From contig CP141147.1 of NCBI GenBank assembly GCA_035235625.1, positions 23,356,756-23,420,755 on the forward strand: a DNA stretch of 64,000 nucleotides. Direction: 5' to 3'. How positions within the stretch are numbered: the stretch's first letter is position 1; each line of letters opens with the position of its first letter. Under the pieces are notes generated by a model. It saw nothing but the letters and a program-made list of their open reading frames with translations. It was not told the DNA's origin and did no database searches. The translations under genes were made by a program, and so were the position numbers. This DNA comes from Saururus chinensis. Taxonomy: Eukaryota; Streptophyta; Magnoliopsida; Piperales; Saururaceae. Shown here one piece after another: positions 11,161 to 22,046 of this stretch.

Positions 11161-12480
11161 TTATGCACAATAATTTTAATGTTAGCCAATTCAATTCAAA
11201 ATATCATACAAGTATTTTTTAACCTAATTAACCTTAGTTCATAATTATTTAAGCTATATTAACTCTTAAACAAGTCTAAAAATTAGAATAAATAAGGGTG
11301 AAATAATGTATAAATTATACTTATTAACTACCCATATGACACGCTTCTTGAGGTTAGAAGTTTTAATCTCAACCTCTATTTCTTGTGTTCTTCAACTAAT
11401 TATACTTGTTTCTTTAAGCTCAATCAATACAATAGAGTTTCACCCTTCCTTTTCAACTAATATCCTCCCAAAAATCAAGAATTACACTTAGCCCTTCATG
11501 TTTAACGTCATTGGAGAATGAGGTATAGTGGAGATATTTTTAATTATTTTTATTTTTAATAAAACTAAATATAATATTCTCTTCATTTTAAATTAATAAT
11601 TATAGTTACTTTTATTTTAGTTCATTTTAAAACCAAATGTTGTTATTAATTTAGGACAGAGAAAATATTAAAGGATAAAATAAAGGTACTTTGGATAAAA
11701 TTAATGGCCTAATGCCATGTCTGTATGTAGAAGTGGCAATGAGCCAGGTACAGGTCAGGCATGCCGAGCTGACCTAGCTAGCCCTACTGGGCCTTAGGCC
11801 ATGCTTGACTGGCCCTTGACATGTTCGAGAATTAATATACAAATATAAAGTTTTATGTCTTCCTATTTGTTGCGCTCTCCTTGGCTGAAGTTCTAATTTA
11901 TGCTAAAAAAACAAATGTCAAATTGTAAAAACGAAAGCTTTGAGGAGTGCAACAAGGGAGATGGAGGAGGAAACTGGACTAGACTTGGATGTGGCATGTG
12001 AGCAAGATGAGTTTTGAAGGTGACCAATAATGTGTTGTTGGATGAAGTTAATCCCTCGCAATATATCATTGTCTCCATGTAGGTAAAGGTGGCGGAGGAC
12101 TTGGTCCGTGCCTGGTTTGGAGCGGGGCCTTTTCAGGCCTTGACGCCAAATACGACCTGAGACGGCCTAGGCCACATATGGACCCAGGTTGGGCCTAAGT
12201 CCATTCATTATCAAGTCAGACCGAATGATTGCATGCCAAAGTTAAAAGAGGTTGTTTGGGCCCCTTCACCTATTAAATGGCTGAGGGTATGCGGGTAGCC
12301 TAATGTAAGCTGTAGATTAGAGCACTTCATCCATTGACAATGCATATGCTAATAATGATGTTAACATGCCCTAATATGTTATTATGGGGTAGTGAAATGC
12401 ACTATCAGTAATGTGTTGGGGCATACATATATGTGAAAATATTGTATATTAAGTGTGCATGCATTGCGAGAACTGTTTAC
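11161..12480. other. No gene; GC-rich transposon-end-like patches at about 11728-11840 and 12075-12300
   Basis: At 11730 AGAAGTGGCAATGAGCC begins a GC-rich run with TGGGCC words, resembling plant hAT-element ends (GTGGCAAtgggCC). A further patch near 12090-12240 has GGCCT and GGGCC words. No paired terminal repeats were established. Confidence 0.3.
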
Positions 12481-12489
12481 AATATTGCA

Positions 12490-12492
<3 letters not shown>

Positions 12493-12547
<55 letters not shown>
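12493..12547. repeat. (TA)n microsatellite at the left end of the long LTR
   Basis: A run of about 27 TA units directly abuts the LTR end (AGTAAGGTCCC). A second TA run (17471-17489) abuts the other end. Insertion of the element into a TA tract would explain both, and would hide its target duplication. Confidence 0.85.
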
Positions 12548-12551
<4 letters not shown>

Positions 12552-12879
12552 AGGTCCCTGATTTTTTTATGATTTTATGTGATTTTTCTATTATTTTTCT
12601 AATCATTTTTGGCGGAAAAATGTGACGTTTCAGCATATTTGTATTTGTGTATTTTTCCTCCATATTTATACCTGTATAGTCGAGTGTGGGGTGCATCGTA
12701 GGTCACGGGCCTTGATGAGCGCTTCTGGCGCTAAAAATCATGGAAGAATGGAACTGCAGAAGGAATAAGTGGAAAAGAAAAAAAAAGAAAAAAAAAAAAG
12801 AAGATCGGGCTCGGGCTCAGTTGAGCCCGATCCAGAAAATTCTGGAAGGAATAGTGCACCGCCCTTCTCCGGCGTCTCT

Positions 12880-13680
12880 CTGTCCCGGCCGCCGCCGGCC
12901 GCCGGTGGGCAGCAAGGCCGCCGCCGTCGGCTCCACCCCGGCCATGCGACGGCAAGGGGGCCGTCGTCCCGGCCCCACGGCCGCTCCGCCCGCCTCTCCC
13001 TTGTTTTCCCCGATTCCGCCTCTCCCTCTGTCTCGTGACTTGGACGGCGCCGGAGGTGGCCGGTGGGCTCCGCCCGGCCTCCGTCCGGCCAGCCTCAGGC
13101 CGGCGATGGCAGGGCCGCCGCCTTGGCCAGTCCCGCCGGCCCCTGAGTTCTTTTTCCTCTGGTGAGTTCTCTCTCCCTCTCTCACTGTGTTGTGTGCCGC
13201 CGCCGCCGTGGGCCACCAAGGTCCGGCCAGCCGGCCACGGCTCTGCCCTGAGCCGGCGACTACGGGAGGCCACCCCTCCCGGCCCGGTGGGCCTCCGTTC
13301 CGCCGCCCAATCCTCAGATCGCCCTCTGCCCTGTTTTCACCGCGCGCACTATTTTTGTTCAACAGTAGCCGCCGGTGGCAAGCCACCGCCGACCCGACCT
13401 CCGTCCAGCTCCGCCTTGGTCCGGCGACGGCGTTGGGCACCTCCCCCGGCCCCAGTGGCTTCGCCGCCCCACCCATTTTCCCCTCGCTGCCCTGTTCCGC
13501 CGGTGCACTATTTTGGGTAAACAGTGGCCGCGGACGGCCATCCGTGGCCGACACGACCCCCATCCAGCCCCACCTTGGTCCAGCGAAGGTGGCAAACTAC
13601 CCTTCCCTGCCCGGTTCCGCCTCCGCACTCCCCCTTTCCTCCGGTCAGACCCATGTTTGCCCCTGTTTTCGTCTGTGACG
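12880..13680. repeat. GC island of diverged tandem repeats inside the long LTR
   Basis: Strongly GC-rich within AT-rich DNA. A unit near 13342 (GCGCACTATTTTTGTTCAACAG, split words GTAGCCGCCGG and CTCCGCCTTGGTCCGGCGA) recurs near 13501 (GTGCACTATTTTGGGTAAACAG... CCCACCTTGGTCCAGCGA), a period of about 159 bases. CCGGCC, GCCGCC and TTTTCC words continue on both sides. Long open frames on both strands here reflect GC content, not coding. Confidence 0.6.
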
Positions 13681-14757
13681 AACTTTGGGGCTGCGCGGGC
13701 AAGATCCAGCCTTCGGCTCACCTCTTGCCGACCAGCCTTGGGCTGACGATGGTAGGACCACCCCCAGCCAGCTTCGCCGCCCCCATGACCGCTCCACCCT
13801 TATTGGTTTTCCCCGACCTGTCTCTCATCTCCCCTATTTTGCCGTCCGGACTTGACCCACCAGACCGTTGTTCGGTCTCTCTCCGGCTTGGAAACGATGG
13901 TGGATGTTTCCAACCAGCCCGGTTTAGCCTTTGTGTCCTCCATTCGGCTGGAGTGAGATTTATCGCCCGCCAGTTGATGTGCTCATCCACAGGAAACCGT
14001 GCCCTTGCTCCTTACTATGTTATTCATCTGGCGTGTTGCCGTTGACTTTGACTTCTGGCCGGAGATAGCTCCTCCTGGCCGCTAGGGCCACGATGGAGTC
14101 GACCAGAGCCACCAGTAACCCCTGCTCCTTCGTGCCCCAGGGTTTTCCACCCGTTTTGGGCCATCGAGCATCGTTGGATGCCGAACACCCTTTGGACCAC
14201 CTTAGTGTGTGGGTCTCAGCCTGGAGATGGCTGGCCGCCCTAGTTCGGCATCACCCCTCTTCTTTGGCATGAGGTAGGTTCCCCCTCTGCCGATGATATG
14301 TGTTTGACCGCGCTATAGAGAGTGCCATGTTTTGCCCTCCTACCATCCTACCTCCACCGAATACCGTATGGCCTCTAGTCGGCCTACCTCAACACGACAA
14401 TGGCAAAGGCCATCTTTGTCGGTCACCACCCTTGGGCATGGTCCTACTGCCCTACCGAGTTTCGGGCCGACACCATTTAGCCCTCTCTCCCCTCCCTTTG
14501 GCCGCGTGTGCAAGTAGCCACGTGTGCGGGTTAGGGTATTAGTGCCGCTTTGGCGCCGCCCAACCGTCTGATGGCTCTGCCATCATCTGGAGTTGACATC
14601 GGAGTCGTCCATCTCTCCTCCATCCTTTAGTGTTGCCCCACGCCCTCCGCCCATATGTGGTCCATTGTAAACGCGAAATCGATGTCGTTGGGTGCTATCC
14701 ACGGCCGATTTCGACGTCTTGCGGCAGACCGAGTATTTCTCAGCTGTTGGCCGACCT

Positions 14758-14991
14758 TTAATTAGTACACCCTTGAATTTTGGTCTCACCTGCCACTCGT
14801 TGGCATGATCCTTGTCTCGGCCGCCGTGGATCGCGGATTTTGCCGCGTTGACTTTGACATCCATTTTGGCCGTGTGTAGTTCCGGCGCTTCCTAAACCTC
14901 GGGACAACAGCTCTCTCAGCAAGGCAATAGTCTTGACTGCTGACTCCGCCATCGACGCCGCCACCGTCGTGTGCTCACCATCAAACGTCAT
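14758..14991 (-). other. LTR-embedded reading frame beginning MTFDGEH (copy 1)
   Basis: 78-codon frame MTFDGEHTTVAASMAESAVK, then TIALLRELLSRG and an arginine-rich tail. The start and the RELLSRG block are shared with the frames at 42885-43256 and 49413-49514 in the other two LTR copies. No known domain recognised. It may simply be common descent of non-coding LTR DNA. Confidence 0.4.
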
Positions 14992-16539
14992 GATTACGAG
15001 GTAGGGGAGCTTTGAACTCGTAATTTCATGATAGCATGCTTTGAATGAGTAGCAGCATGCTAGGCTTGAATGATTCCATATTTTGGATATTAAATCATGA
15101 CATGTATGCATGATGTAAGATAGTGAATTATGCCACATTGAGATGCATGTATGTATGCATGTGAGTTGTAAGCATGTTTTATGTATGTGTATGATGTATG
15201 CGCTAGTGATGGCTAGCGAATGTGTTAGTGTGCTACGTATATGTGTGATGGACATACTAGTGATGGCTAGTGATGTCGAGTAAGTAACGTATGTGAAGTG
15301 TGTGTGTGGGCAGAGGTATGGGCGATGGACGGTAAGAGTGGTAAGGGTTTGGTACGAAGTTGGTTGTGGATGTGGATGTGTAAGCGTGTGACAAAAGACG
15401 GCGGACGTAAGTTTGACAGACAAGGAGTGGAGCAGATTGGTTTGGATCAGATTGGAGCGTACGTCAGGGGTTCGGTAAGTAAGAAGACTTAGGCTTGAAG
15501 CCTTATGAAGGTTTATTAGACAGTAAGAGCGTACATAATTGTACAAGCATAATGTACAAATTATGAAGTGAAAAGTAAGTATAATAAGTGAGGAATTAAG
15601 TAAGAGGATGATAACGGGGATCTGCTGTGAGGAGCTCAGTTTGACGATGTGAGTAAGATGTTTTGACCGTAAGGTGGATGTCAGAGGCTGCATGAGTATG
15701 TAAGTATTTGTGTAAGGTGAGTTATGTGTGACTTGGACGGGTAAGTGAAGTCTGCTGCCCCGACGAACTAGGGTTCGGATTAGGCTCAGCTTCAGTTTGA
15801 TCAGTCAAGGACTGAGGTTGTTTGGCATAATTGTACCGCATAATATACTTAAGTCAAACTTGAATTATGAGAACGTTAATAATAGCGTTGTGAGTTTGAG
15901 ACCTGAGGGTTCGACGAATTAAGTTCCGTGTTTGTGCTAGCTGATAATGAATCGGCTGAGCACTTCTTGTGTCTTGCCATGGTGGTTATCCTGCGGGATT
16001 TTTGTCTGTGTGCTATATAGAGCACCAGACGTCTGATGCTCTGTTGAGAGCGATGTATGCTTTGTTTTGGACTGTGTGCTGTATTTAGCCCAGACGTTTG
16101 ATGCTATGTTGAGAGCGCTATAAGTTTCTGCCCCTTGTGGGTTCTGTATGTTTCTGCCTATAGATGACATTGTATGTTCTGCCCAAGAGTGGCATTGTAA
16201 GATTTCTGCCCAAGAGTGGCAATGACACTATAAGACCCATTATGGTGGGCAATTGTATGGCACTATAAGACCCCTTATGTATGGGCAATTGTATGACCCC
16301 TTATGTGTGGGTGTATGTTTGCGTGCTCAGGTAAGTAGTATCATGGATCTACTCTTACCTATTTGATCCTGTGCCCCATGAGCATAGGTGTGCCTTACCT
16401 TCGGAAAAGTCCATGGCGTCTAGTCACTCCCCGGAGGTTAAGGTGATGCCCCAGTGACATTCTTTTCCTTTTCGACGCTGGAGCTTATTAGTTGTAATGA
16501 GCTTTAGTAGTCAATAGTATGTATACGACTGTATGACTG

Positions 16540-16830
16540 AGTTTGTACATTTCTGAGTAAGCGTATGATGATGAGTATGTGCACGACTGTAAGATTGAGG
16601 ATGAATATGACTGTAAGAGTGTGAGTTCGAGTACGACTGTAAGAGTTTGAATATGAGTTCGACAGTAAGTGTAAGACTGTACGAGTAAGGTCGTACGAGT
16701 AAGTGTAAGACTATACGAGTAAGGTCGTACGAGTAAGTGTAAGACTGTACAAGTAAGGTCGTACAAGTACGTGTAAGCTGTATGAGTATGCCTTTGATGG
16801 TACGAGTAAGTTGTAAGACCCTGATTAAGG
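16540..16830 (-). repeat. Minisatellite in the long LTR (copy 1)
   Basis: Irregular tandem array built from GTACGAGTAAG, GTGTAAGACTGTACGAGTAAGGTC-type words (unit near 26-30 bases), equivalent to the GTACGAC/CTTACTCGTAC arrays at 41160-41330 and 47160-47515. Confidence 0.7.
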
Positions 16831-17469
16831 GTGTTTGCATAAGTTTGATTTGATGGTGTATTATGCATGCTTATATGCTTATGTGCATAATTATGTTATA
16901 CGTTGTTTGCCTCATGTTGAGTTGCATGACGCATGTTTTATGAACTTATTGAGTTCACCATTTGGGATTTCCCCTACTGGGTATTTTCCTACTGAGTATG
17001 AAAATACTCACCCTACTTCTTTTAGCCCTGTTGTTCGGGAGGCTTTTACAGGTTGTGTTGGAGAGCTCCTAGAGTTGGATGCTCATCTCTGTGGTGGATT
17101 GTTTCCCCCTCGACTCAAGTATATTTGGTGCCACGATCTGATGTATTGGGTGAGATGAGATGTAAGTGTATGTATTCTGGACTTTTAATTTGGATCAGAT
17201 AGTAGATTGTTAATGGGACTTGTACTCGGGGATGCCTGGGAGTTTTTTGTATTTAAAAATCCATGATCATGGTAATTTAGTTGTATGCGTATTTTCGAGT
17301 AGCGCCTGAGGATATTTGATTTGGCGGTACGATGTTTAACTGTATGATGTTTTAAATTATAAACTATTTATACAGGTTTTGATTTTGTCATTTTGACTCC
17401 GATTTATCGTATAAAAGAAAAAAAAATTTCTATGAGTTTTAAGAAAAAGGGATGAAAAATCTCGGGCAT

Positions 17470-17500
<31 letters not shown>

Positions 17501-17504
17501 TCCC

Positions 17505-17707
17505 GTTTATATAAGCCCGGGCTTATATATGCTTACGTGACCCCGGGCTCCATGGGCCGTAGGAATTAAATCCGGCGGCTCATAATTTTTATGGGTAATA
17601 CTCATGGGTTTAAACCTATGAATATTATGGGCCGCCGGATATAAATCCGACGGCCCATAGAGCCCGGGCTCACGTAGGCGTATATGAGCCCGGGCTCATA
17701 TAAACTT
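17505..17707. mobile_element. GC-rich foldback (MITE-like) element of about 200 bp
   Basis: The two halves are inverted copies. The left arm (GTTTATATAAGCCCGGGCTT ... TACGTGACCCCGGGCTCCAT ... ATCCGGCGGCTCAT) pairs with the reverse complement of the right arm (GTTTATATGAGCCCGGGCTC ... TACGTGAGCCCGGGCTCTAT ... ATCCGGCGGCCCAT), about 80-90 bases per arm with a short AT-rich loop near 17590-17625. Each arm also holds palindromic CCCGGG cores. It has no coding capacity. It sits between GA/TA runs, so the target duplication is unclear (possibly TA). Superfamily not assigned. Confidence 0.8.
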
Positions 17708-17710
17708 TTT

Positions 17711-17712
<2 letters not shown>

Positions 17713-17748
<36 letters not shown>
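17713..17748. repeat. (TA)n microsatellite right of the foldback element
   Basis: Pure AT dinucleotide run seen directly; with the runs at 12493 and 17471 it frames the LTR plus foldback block. Confidence 0.85.
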
Positions 17749-17751
<3 letters not shown>

Positions 17752-18688
17752 TTGTAAGGAAGGCTTGTAATGTTGTGCAATATGTGTGCAGCATTGCTTA
17801 GAATGCACGTAATGATGTGCATACATAGTTAGCCATGTTGAGACACTTGGTTGGCTAGTATATACTTAAAGTCTTAAGATGTCACCTCTCTTAAATAACG
17901 CATGAGAGTCATGTGGAGTGTTTAGGGGTCATTTGGCAAACTTTGGAGGGACCATGCCTGTATAGCCACTTTAGCTACCACTCTAGCAAAATACAAAAAA
18001 ATTCTTATACTATATAGAGGGGACTTGGTGAGCTAAAATGTCTAAGCTATTAGTATGATGCCTAGCCTTACAACCGACTATCCCTGATGACAAATAAAAC
18101 TTGTTAGGTTGATAGCTATCATGTCAGGAGCCTTGTCCGCTGGGGGATGGGGCTCTCCGTCCTACGGGGTGGCTGTCCAGCCTTATGGTCTTGTTGGAAA
18201 GAATGACCCTTGCGTGTACTTAACTGAAATAGAATGTTGGATATCTGAGTTGCTTAAGTTAGATATGTACATTGCAAAGTTGTGTCCCCTTTCAATTAGT
18301 TCTTTTAGGGAATATTTTGGTATGTTTGCATGTCTATCTTAGGACAAGTTCGTTGCTTAGATTTATGGGCTAGACACTTGGTAGAATTATAACGAAAAAA
18401 ACTTATTTACTTGGCTATTTAACCTTGTAAGTGCAGCAAAGACGACATTTCCTAAATATCCCTGTAACAATATATTTATATATGAAAAGCTCTCATACGC
18501 AACTCATGTCAAAGCTCATTATCAATGAGAATTAGGAGCCCCACACTAGAACATGAGCCAATGTATTGTGAAAATTGTCTAATTGAAGAACACCCGTCAA
18601 TCACCAAAAAAGAAAAAGGGTTTTAGATGTTAACTACAAATTTTTTTATTAATATGTTATTAACTCTAAAATTTTTATTTAGACAAAA
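17749..18688. other. No supported gene
   Basis: AT-rich with short chance frames only. Confidence 0.45.
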
Positions 18689-19262
18689 ATGCCCCCAACC
18701 ACCCTCCTTTTCTTCTTCCATTCTTATTATGTCGTCCTCATTTCCATCTCTCTTCACCTCACCTCACCTCACCTCCCCACTGCCGCCTGCCGGATAATCT
18801 CTTCACCATGGTTTTATCACCAGCCGCCTCCACCTTCTGATCCCATCGCCCCACCTCTTCTTATCTCTGTCCAAACCGCCCCACTTGCGCCTCGCTCCCC
18901 CACTCTCCTCTCCCTCTTCGTTCACCTCACGTTGCGCTGCCGGTCACAGTCCCTCGCCCATGGTTGCCTCTCCTTCTCCATCTCACCATTCTTACTATGC
19001 CCCTATCACCACCAAAAATGACTGCGCTCCTCCCCCTCAAGCGCCGATGTTCTACCATCAAGCCAGAAGCCTACACTGGAACCAATATTAAGGATTCAAA
19101 GCTTGATAGCATGGAGGGCCTCGAGGAGGCCCTGCCTACTCTAGCTTTATAGTGGATCCCTCTGCCAACTCTGTCCACCTCTCCCTGGAGAGCCACAAAG
19201 ATGTCCGACTCTGGCATCTCTAGCAGGCTCCTCTGCAGCAACTATGCGGAGGAAGAAAACAA
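18689..19262. other. GC-rich, exon-like sequence of unknown origin
   Basis: Composition shifts sharply to GC-rich, CCTCACC/CTCCCC-rich sequence with overlapping open frames on the + strand (18689-19152), none recognised. It lies next to the P450 relic on the other side of a small AT hairpin. It may be another captured gene piece or a decayed 5' region; I cannot name it. Confidence 0.3.
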
Positions 19263-19263
19263 A

Positions 19264-19342
19264 AAATATTTACTCACTTTGTTATATATAAAGAGAGTAA
19301 TTTACTTTCTTTGTATATATATAAAGAGAGTAAATATTTACT
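19264..19342. repeat. AT-rich inverted/tandem repeat separating two GC-rich blocks
   Basis: AAATATTTACTC at the left pairs with GAGTAAATATTT at the right. Between them TATATATAAAGAGAGTAA occurs twice. A small hairpin-type insertion is the simplest reading. Confidence 0.6.
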
Positions 19343-19349
19343 GTTTTAG

Positions 19350-19803
19350 TTAGGATGCCTTGGTGGTGCTCGTGGCGGTGGTCGGAGGAGCCATGGTGGT
19401 TGTCGAGGATGCAGAAGAGGAAGGAGTCAAAGCGGTCGCGAAGGCGCTTCATCTTTTTGGCAATGCCCTAGAGGCTGAGCCAATTGAGGGTCGGGATAAA
19501 GTCTCCCATGTTGAAGATGCCAGCTAGGACCATTAGCTCCATTAATATCTCCTTGAACTCGCCCGCCTCCTTCCCTACCCTTTCCTTGAACACCCTCCTC
19601 CCTAGCATCACCTTGCTAAGGGTATTAGTGGTACAAACTTTGAATAAATTGCCGAAGTTGATAGCATGGCCAATGGCAGCACAATGAGAGAGGGACGCGA
19701 TAAGGGTGGCAACCTCATCCTCCCAAATGTGGCTAAAGTCGTTGAGGGTTTTGACTGGGGGCGAGGCCAAGGTGGGGGAGGTTGGGCTGAAGAGGTAGCC
19801 CCT
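19350..19803 (-). pseudogene. CYP75/flavonoid 3'-hydroxylase-like cytochrome P450 fragment
   Basis: The - strand frame contains FSHIWEDEVATLIASLS, NFGNLFKVCTTNTLSKVMLG, RRVFKERVGKEAGEFKEI, LMELMVLAGIFNMGDFIP and TLNWLSL. It matches the family pattern NxGxLxxVCTTNxLxxVMLGRRVF...EFKxMVxELMxLAGxFNIGDFIPxLxWLDLQG. After WLSL a TAG (about 19468) replaces the usual glutamine, and similarity continues past it (IAKKMKRLRDRFDSFL). The haem-binding region, I-helix and N-terminal membrane anchor are missing. Intact members hydroxylate the flavonoid B-ring at the ER membrane. It lies head-to-head with CPN10, ending about 370 bases before that start codon. Clearly a broken fragment. Confidence 0.85.
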
Positions 19804-20012
19804 GAATAGTAAAGAATAAGTAACTAAGGACAGCTAGGAAGAGGGAGTAGAGGAGGAGATCTCCGAAAGAAAGTGAAAGGAAGAATTATAAGTATGAAAG
19901 AAGGTAGAATTATAAATATGGAAGAAGGCAGAACGAAGAAGAAGGATAAACGAAACAAGAAACGGACCCGGACATGTCTCGGTCCAACCCTGTCAGTCTC
20001 ACGGCGATCTCC

Positions 20013-20067
20013 CATAAACCCTAAACCCACCTTTCCACAAACATCTAGAACCTACTAAAACCCTAAT
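20013..20067 (+). promoter_or_regulatory. Telo-box-like elements in the CPN10 promoter/leader
   Basis: AAACCCTAAACCC near 20018 and AAAACCCTAATA near 20057 match plant telo-box motifs (AAACCCTA), frequent upstream of translation and chaperone genes. A TATA-like ATTATAAATATG lies near 19909. Transcription start not determined. Confidence 0.5.
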
Positions 20068-20172
20068 ATCTCCCCTCATTCCCTCCTCTCCCTTCCCACA
20101 TTTCACCCCGCCCAGAAGCCAAGCCTGCACTCGCCTTCCCTCACCGAGCGATCTCCAGCCCTTTCCTCAGCC

Positions 20173-20561
20173 ATGGCGAAGCGGCTCATCCCGAGCCTGA
20201 ACCGGATTCTCATCGAGAAGATCGTCCCCCCGTCCAAGACCTCCGCTGGCATCCTCCTCCCTGAGAAGACCGCCAAGGTCTGTGACCCATTCCACTGAAA
20301 CCCCGTCTTATCTTCTTCTCCTACACGATCATCTCAATCTGGTCTGTATTTTTCCTCTGTTTCTTTCTGCAGCTCAACTCCGGTAAGGTGGTGGCGGTTG
20401 GGCCTGGCCGGCTCGACCGGGAGGGGAAGCCCATCCCTGTGGGCTTCAAGGAGGGGGACACGGTGCTACTGCCGGAGTACGGCGGGACGGAAGTAAAGCT
20501 TGGGGACAAGGAGTTCCACCTCTTCCGGGACGAGGACATCTTGGGCACCCTCCATGATTGA
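20173..20561 (+). CDS. CPN10: 10 kDa chaperonin (CPN10/GroES), mitochondrial type
   Basis: Two exons, 20173-20277 and 20373-20561, joined across a 95-base GT-AG intron in phase 0, give 97 residues, the usual size for plant mitochondrial Cpn10. The protein starts MAKRLIPSLNRILIEKIVPP. The mobile-loop region SKTSAGILLPEKTAK carries the conserved G-I-L-L motif that contacts Cpn60. Then come NSGKVVAVGPG, the DTVLLPEYGGTEVKLGDKE core and the FRDEDILGTLHD end. It forms a heptameric lid on the Cpn60 folding chamber in the mitochondrial matrix; plant members use an uncleaved N-terminus for import. The single-domain length excludes the double-domain chloroplast Cpn20. The start has a GCCATGGCG context. 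Coding exons are much more GC-rich than the surroundings, and no defects are seen. Confidence 0.96.
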
Positions 20562-21959
20562 CCCACCAGACAAGTAGAAAGGGCAAAGCGGATTAGTCAC
20601 TTCTGTTGCTATGGTTCTCTCTTTCTCTCAGTTTAGTCGTCTGATTGCTATGCCTAAATGCGGAAAAATGTGTCCTTTTTGATAGATGTATCTGACTAGT
20701 TGAGAATTGAAGATCAATTTTTATCATCTTGCTTATCATACTTTACTTTTTCCGCTTTTTCCACTGCGATTATCTGATGTTGCAGTGATTTTGGGTTAAT
20801 GTCACTGACGTTGGAAAGGCTCTGTTCCCTTATAGCGTGTGATTACTTCATGTACGCAATGCAGCTTGTGCTTGTTGCTTGCGTTTATAGGCTCTCTGCA
20901 TCACGCTCTGCACATAGAATTTAGTGAAATATGCTGCTTGCTCACCTTTGTGCCCATGTTATGCTATGTCTAAGTACATTTCTCATGTGGGGCGGTGTGA
21001 AATTTGGCTATTAACCACAGAGAACAATAGTAAGACCAGTAGATCGTACTCAATACTTGCGTAGGAATTTCATCTGTACATGGTGCATATTGGGTACGAA
21101 TTCACCTGGTTAAAAGTGCTTTGCCGTTGGATTTAATATCATTAAAATATCTTGAATTTGCGTGCAGTCTTGATTCTGATTTGCTTGTAAATTCATTATA
21201 AATCAGGTCCTGTTTATGTGCAATTGTGCTGGTTGCTTTCAGCCTAAGGGGTGTAGGGACACAGAGAAATATTTGATAGTAATTGGGATCCTAGACATTC
21301 GTGTCTATGGATTTCCAATGGTAATAAAAAGGGATCCTATAAAAAAAACAGATCAATGGCTTGCCCTAACATGGTATAATGTAAAAAAATGCACACTTTT
21401 TTAATTGGATAAAACAGGTGACCCAAGTGAAATTTATATGTGAGGCCCATATGTTTTGTTCCAATAAACCTAGAAGTGTGAGTTCATTAAACCTAACCTT
21501 AGTGTGAGTTTTAGGTGTGTGAATATGGCTATTGTGGGACCATGGTAAATGGCAAAAAAAAATTAAGATCTGTCGGTAGGGCGTGACCTACATATATGTT
21601 TGTAGGGGTTGGTTTCGGACGTTTCCTGATGTTTTATGTTTTAGGTGTCCGTAGCAGGCCAAATATTTTTGTCCGCTTATAGCCATTTGTTTGAGGATCA
21701 GTTGATGTTTGTATTTTTATATAAAAGATATTGTATTTCTCTATAATTATTTTTAAGCTTAATATTTTTATATTTAAATTCTTAATACTTTAATATAATT
21801 ATCTTAATATTATATTTAAATTATTCAGTATTCTTTTGTTTTATTTGATTTTTTCAAATAAGTAATATCAATATTAAGACATATAAAAGTTTAAATTATT
21901 ATTATATGTTAAGTTACTTAAATTCTGCCTTAATTAAAGTTATTGACACATGTGATTTC
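20562..21959. other. CPN10 3' region and AT-rich intergenic DNA
   Basis: The 3' UTR probably covers the first few hundred bases; no clear AATAAA signal was found. From about 21540 the sequence becomes very AT-rich with no gene. Confidence 0.4.
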
Positions 21960-22046
21960 TTTTGTCTTTTTAATCATCATCCAATCACCTATCACCTAAG
22001 AAGTTTTGTCTTTTTATTCAGCATCCAATCACCTATCACCTAAGAA
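21960..22046. repeat. Two-copy tandem repeat, period 44
   Basis: TTTTGTCTTTTTAATCA.. CATCCAATCACCTATCACCT AAGAA repeats at 22004 with two or three changes. Confidence 0.9.

Larger units (their letters stand above)
12548..17473 (-). mobile_element. Long LTR, about 4.9 kb, inverted, nearly full length
   Basis: Read on the - strand it begins TATAATGCCCGAGATTTTTC (17473) and ends ATCAGGGACCTTACT (12548). These match the termini of the 46341-51091 copy (TGTAATGCCCGAGATTTTTC...ATCAGGGACGTTACA) with mutated first and last bases. Internal order also matches: the GTACGA minisatellite, the GCACCAGACGTC/GAGCATCAGACG block, the TTTGGCATAATTGTAC word, the CATCACTAGC region, and the MTFDGE reading frame before a GC-rich tail. 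No gag-pol is attached, so it is a solo or truncated LTR. Length and TG..CA ends fit Tekay/Del-like Gypsy LTRs by general knowledge; the assignment is inferred. Confidence 0.75.

Noticed and set aside
12731-14045. Long overlapping open frames on both strands (up to 248 codons)
   Set aside because: They lie in the GC-rich tail of the long LTR, where stops are rare. Frames overlap in several phases, composition is Pro/Arg/Gly-rich, and no domain or splice structure is seen.
14758-15693. 311-codon frame on the - strand
   Set aside because: It runs through the LTR, including its CATCACTAGC repeats; the N-terminal two thirds are repeat-derived (His/Thr/Ser-rich). Only the MTFDGE part is shared with other copies and is listed separately.
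16488-16868. Frames of 109-126 codons rich in Tyr/Ser/Thr (also 41062-41361 and 47125-47541)
   Set aside because: Minisatellite translations inside the LTRs; several frames stay open at once because the repeat lacks stops.
18689-19152. C-rich + strand frame as a real gene start
   Set aside because: Low-complexity Pro/Ser/Leu translation, early stops in all frames, and no recognisable continuation.
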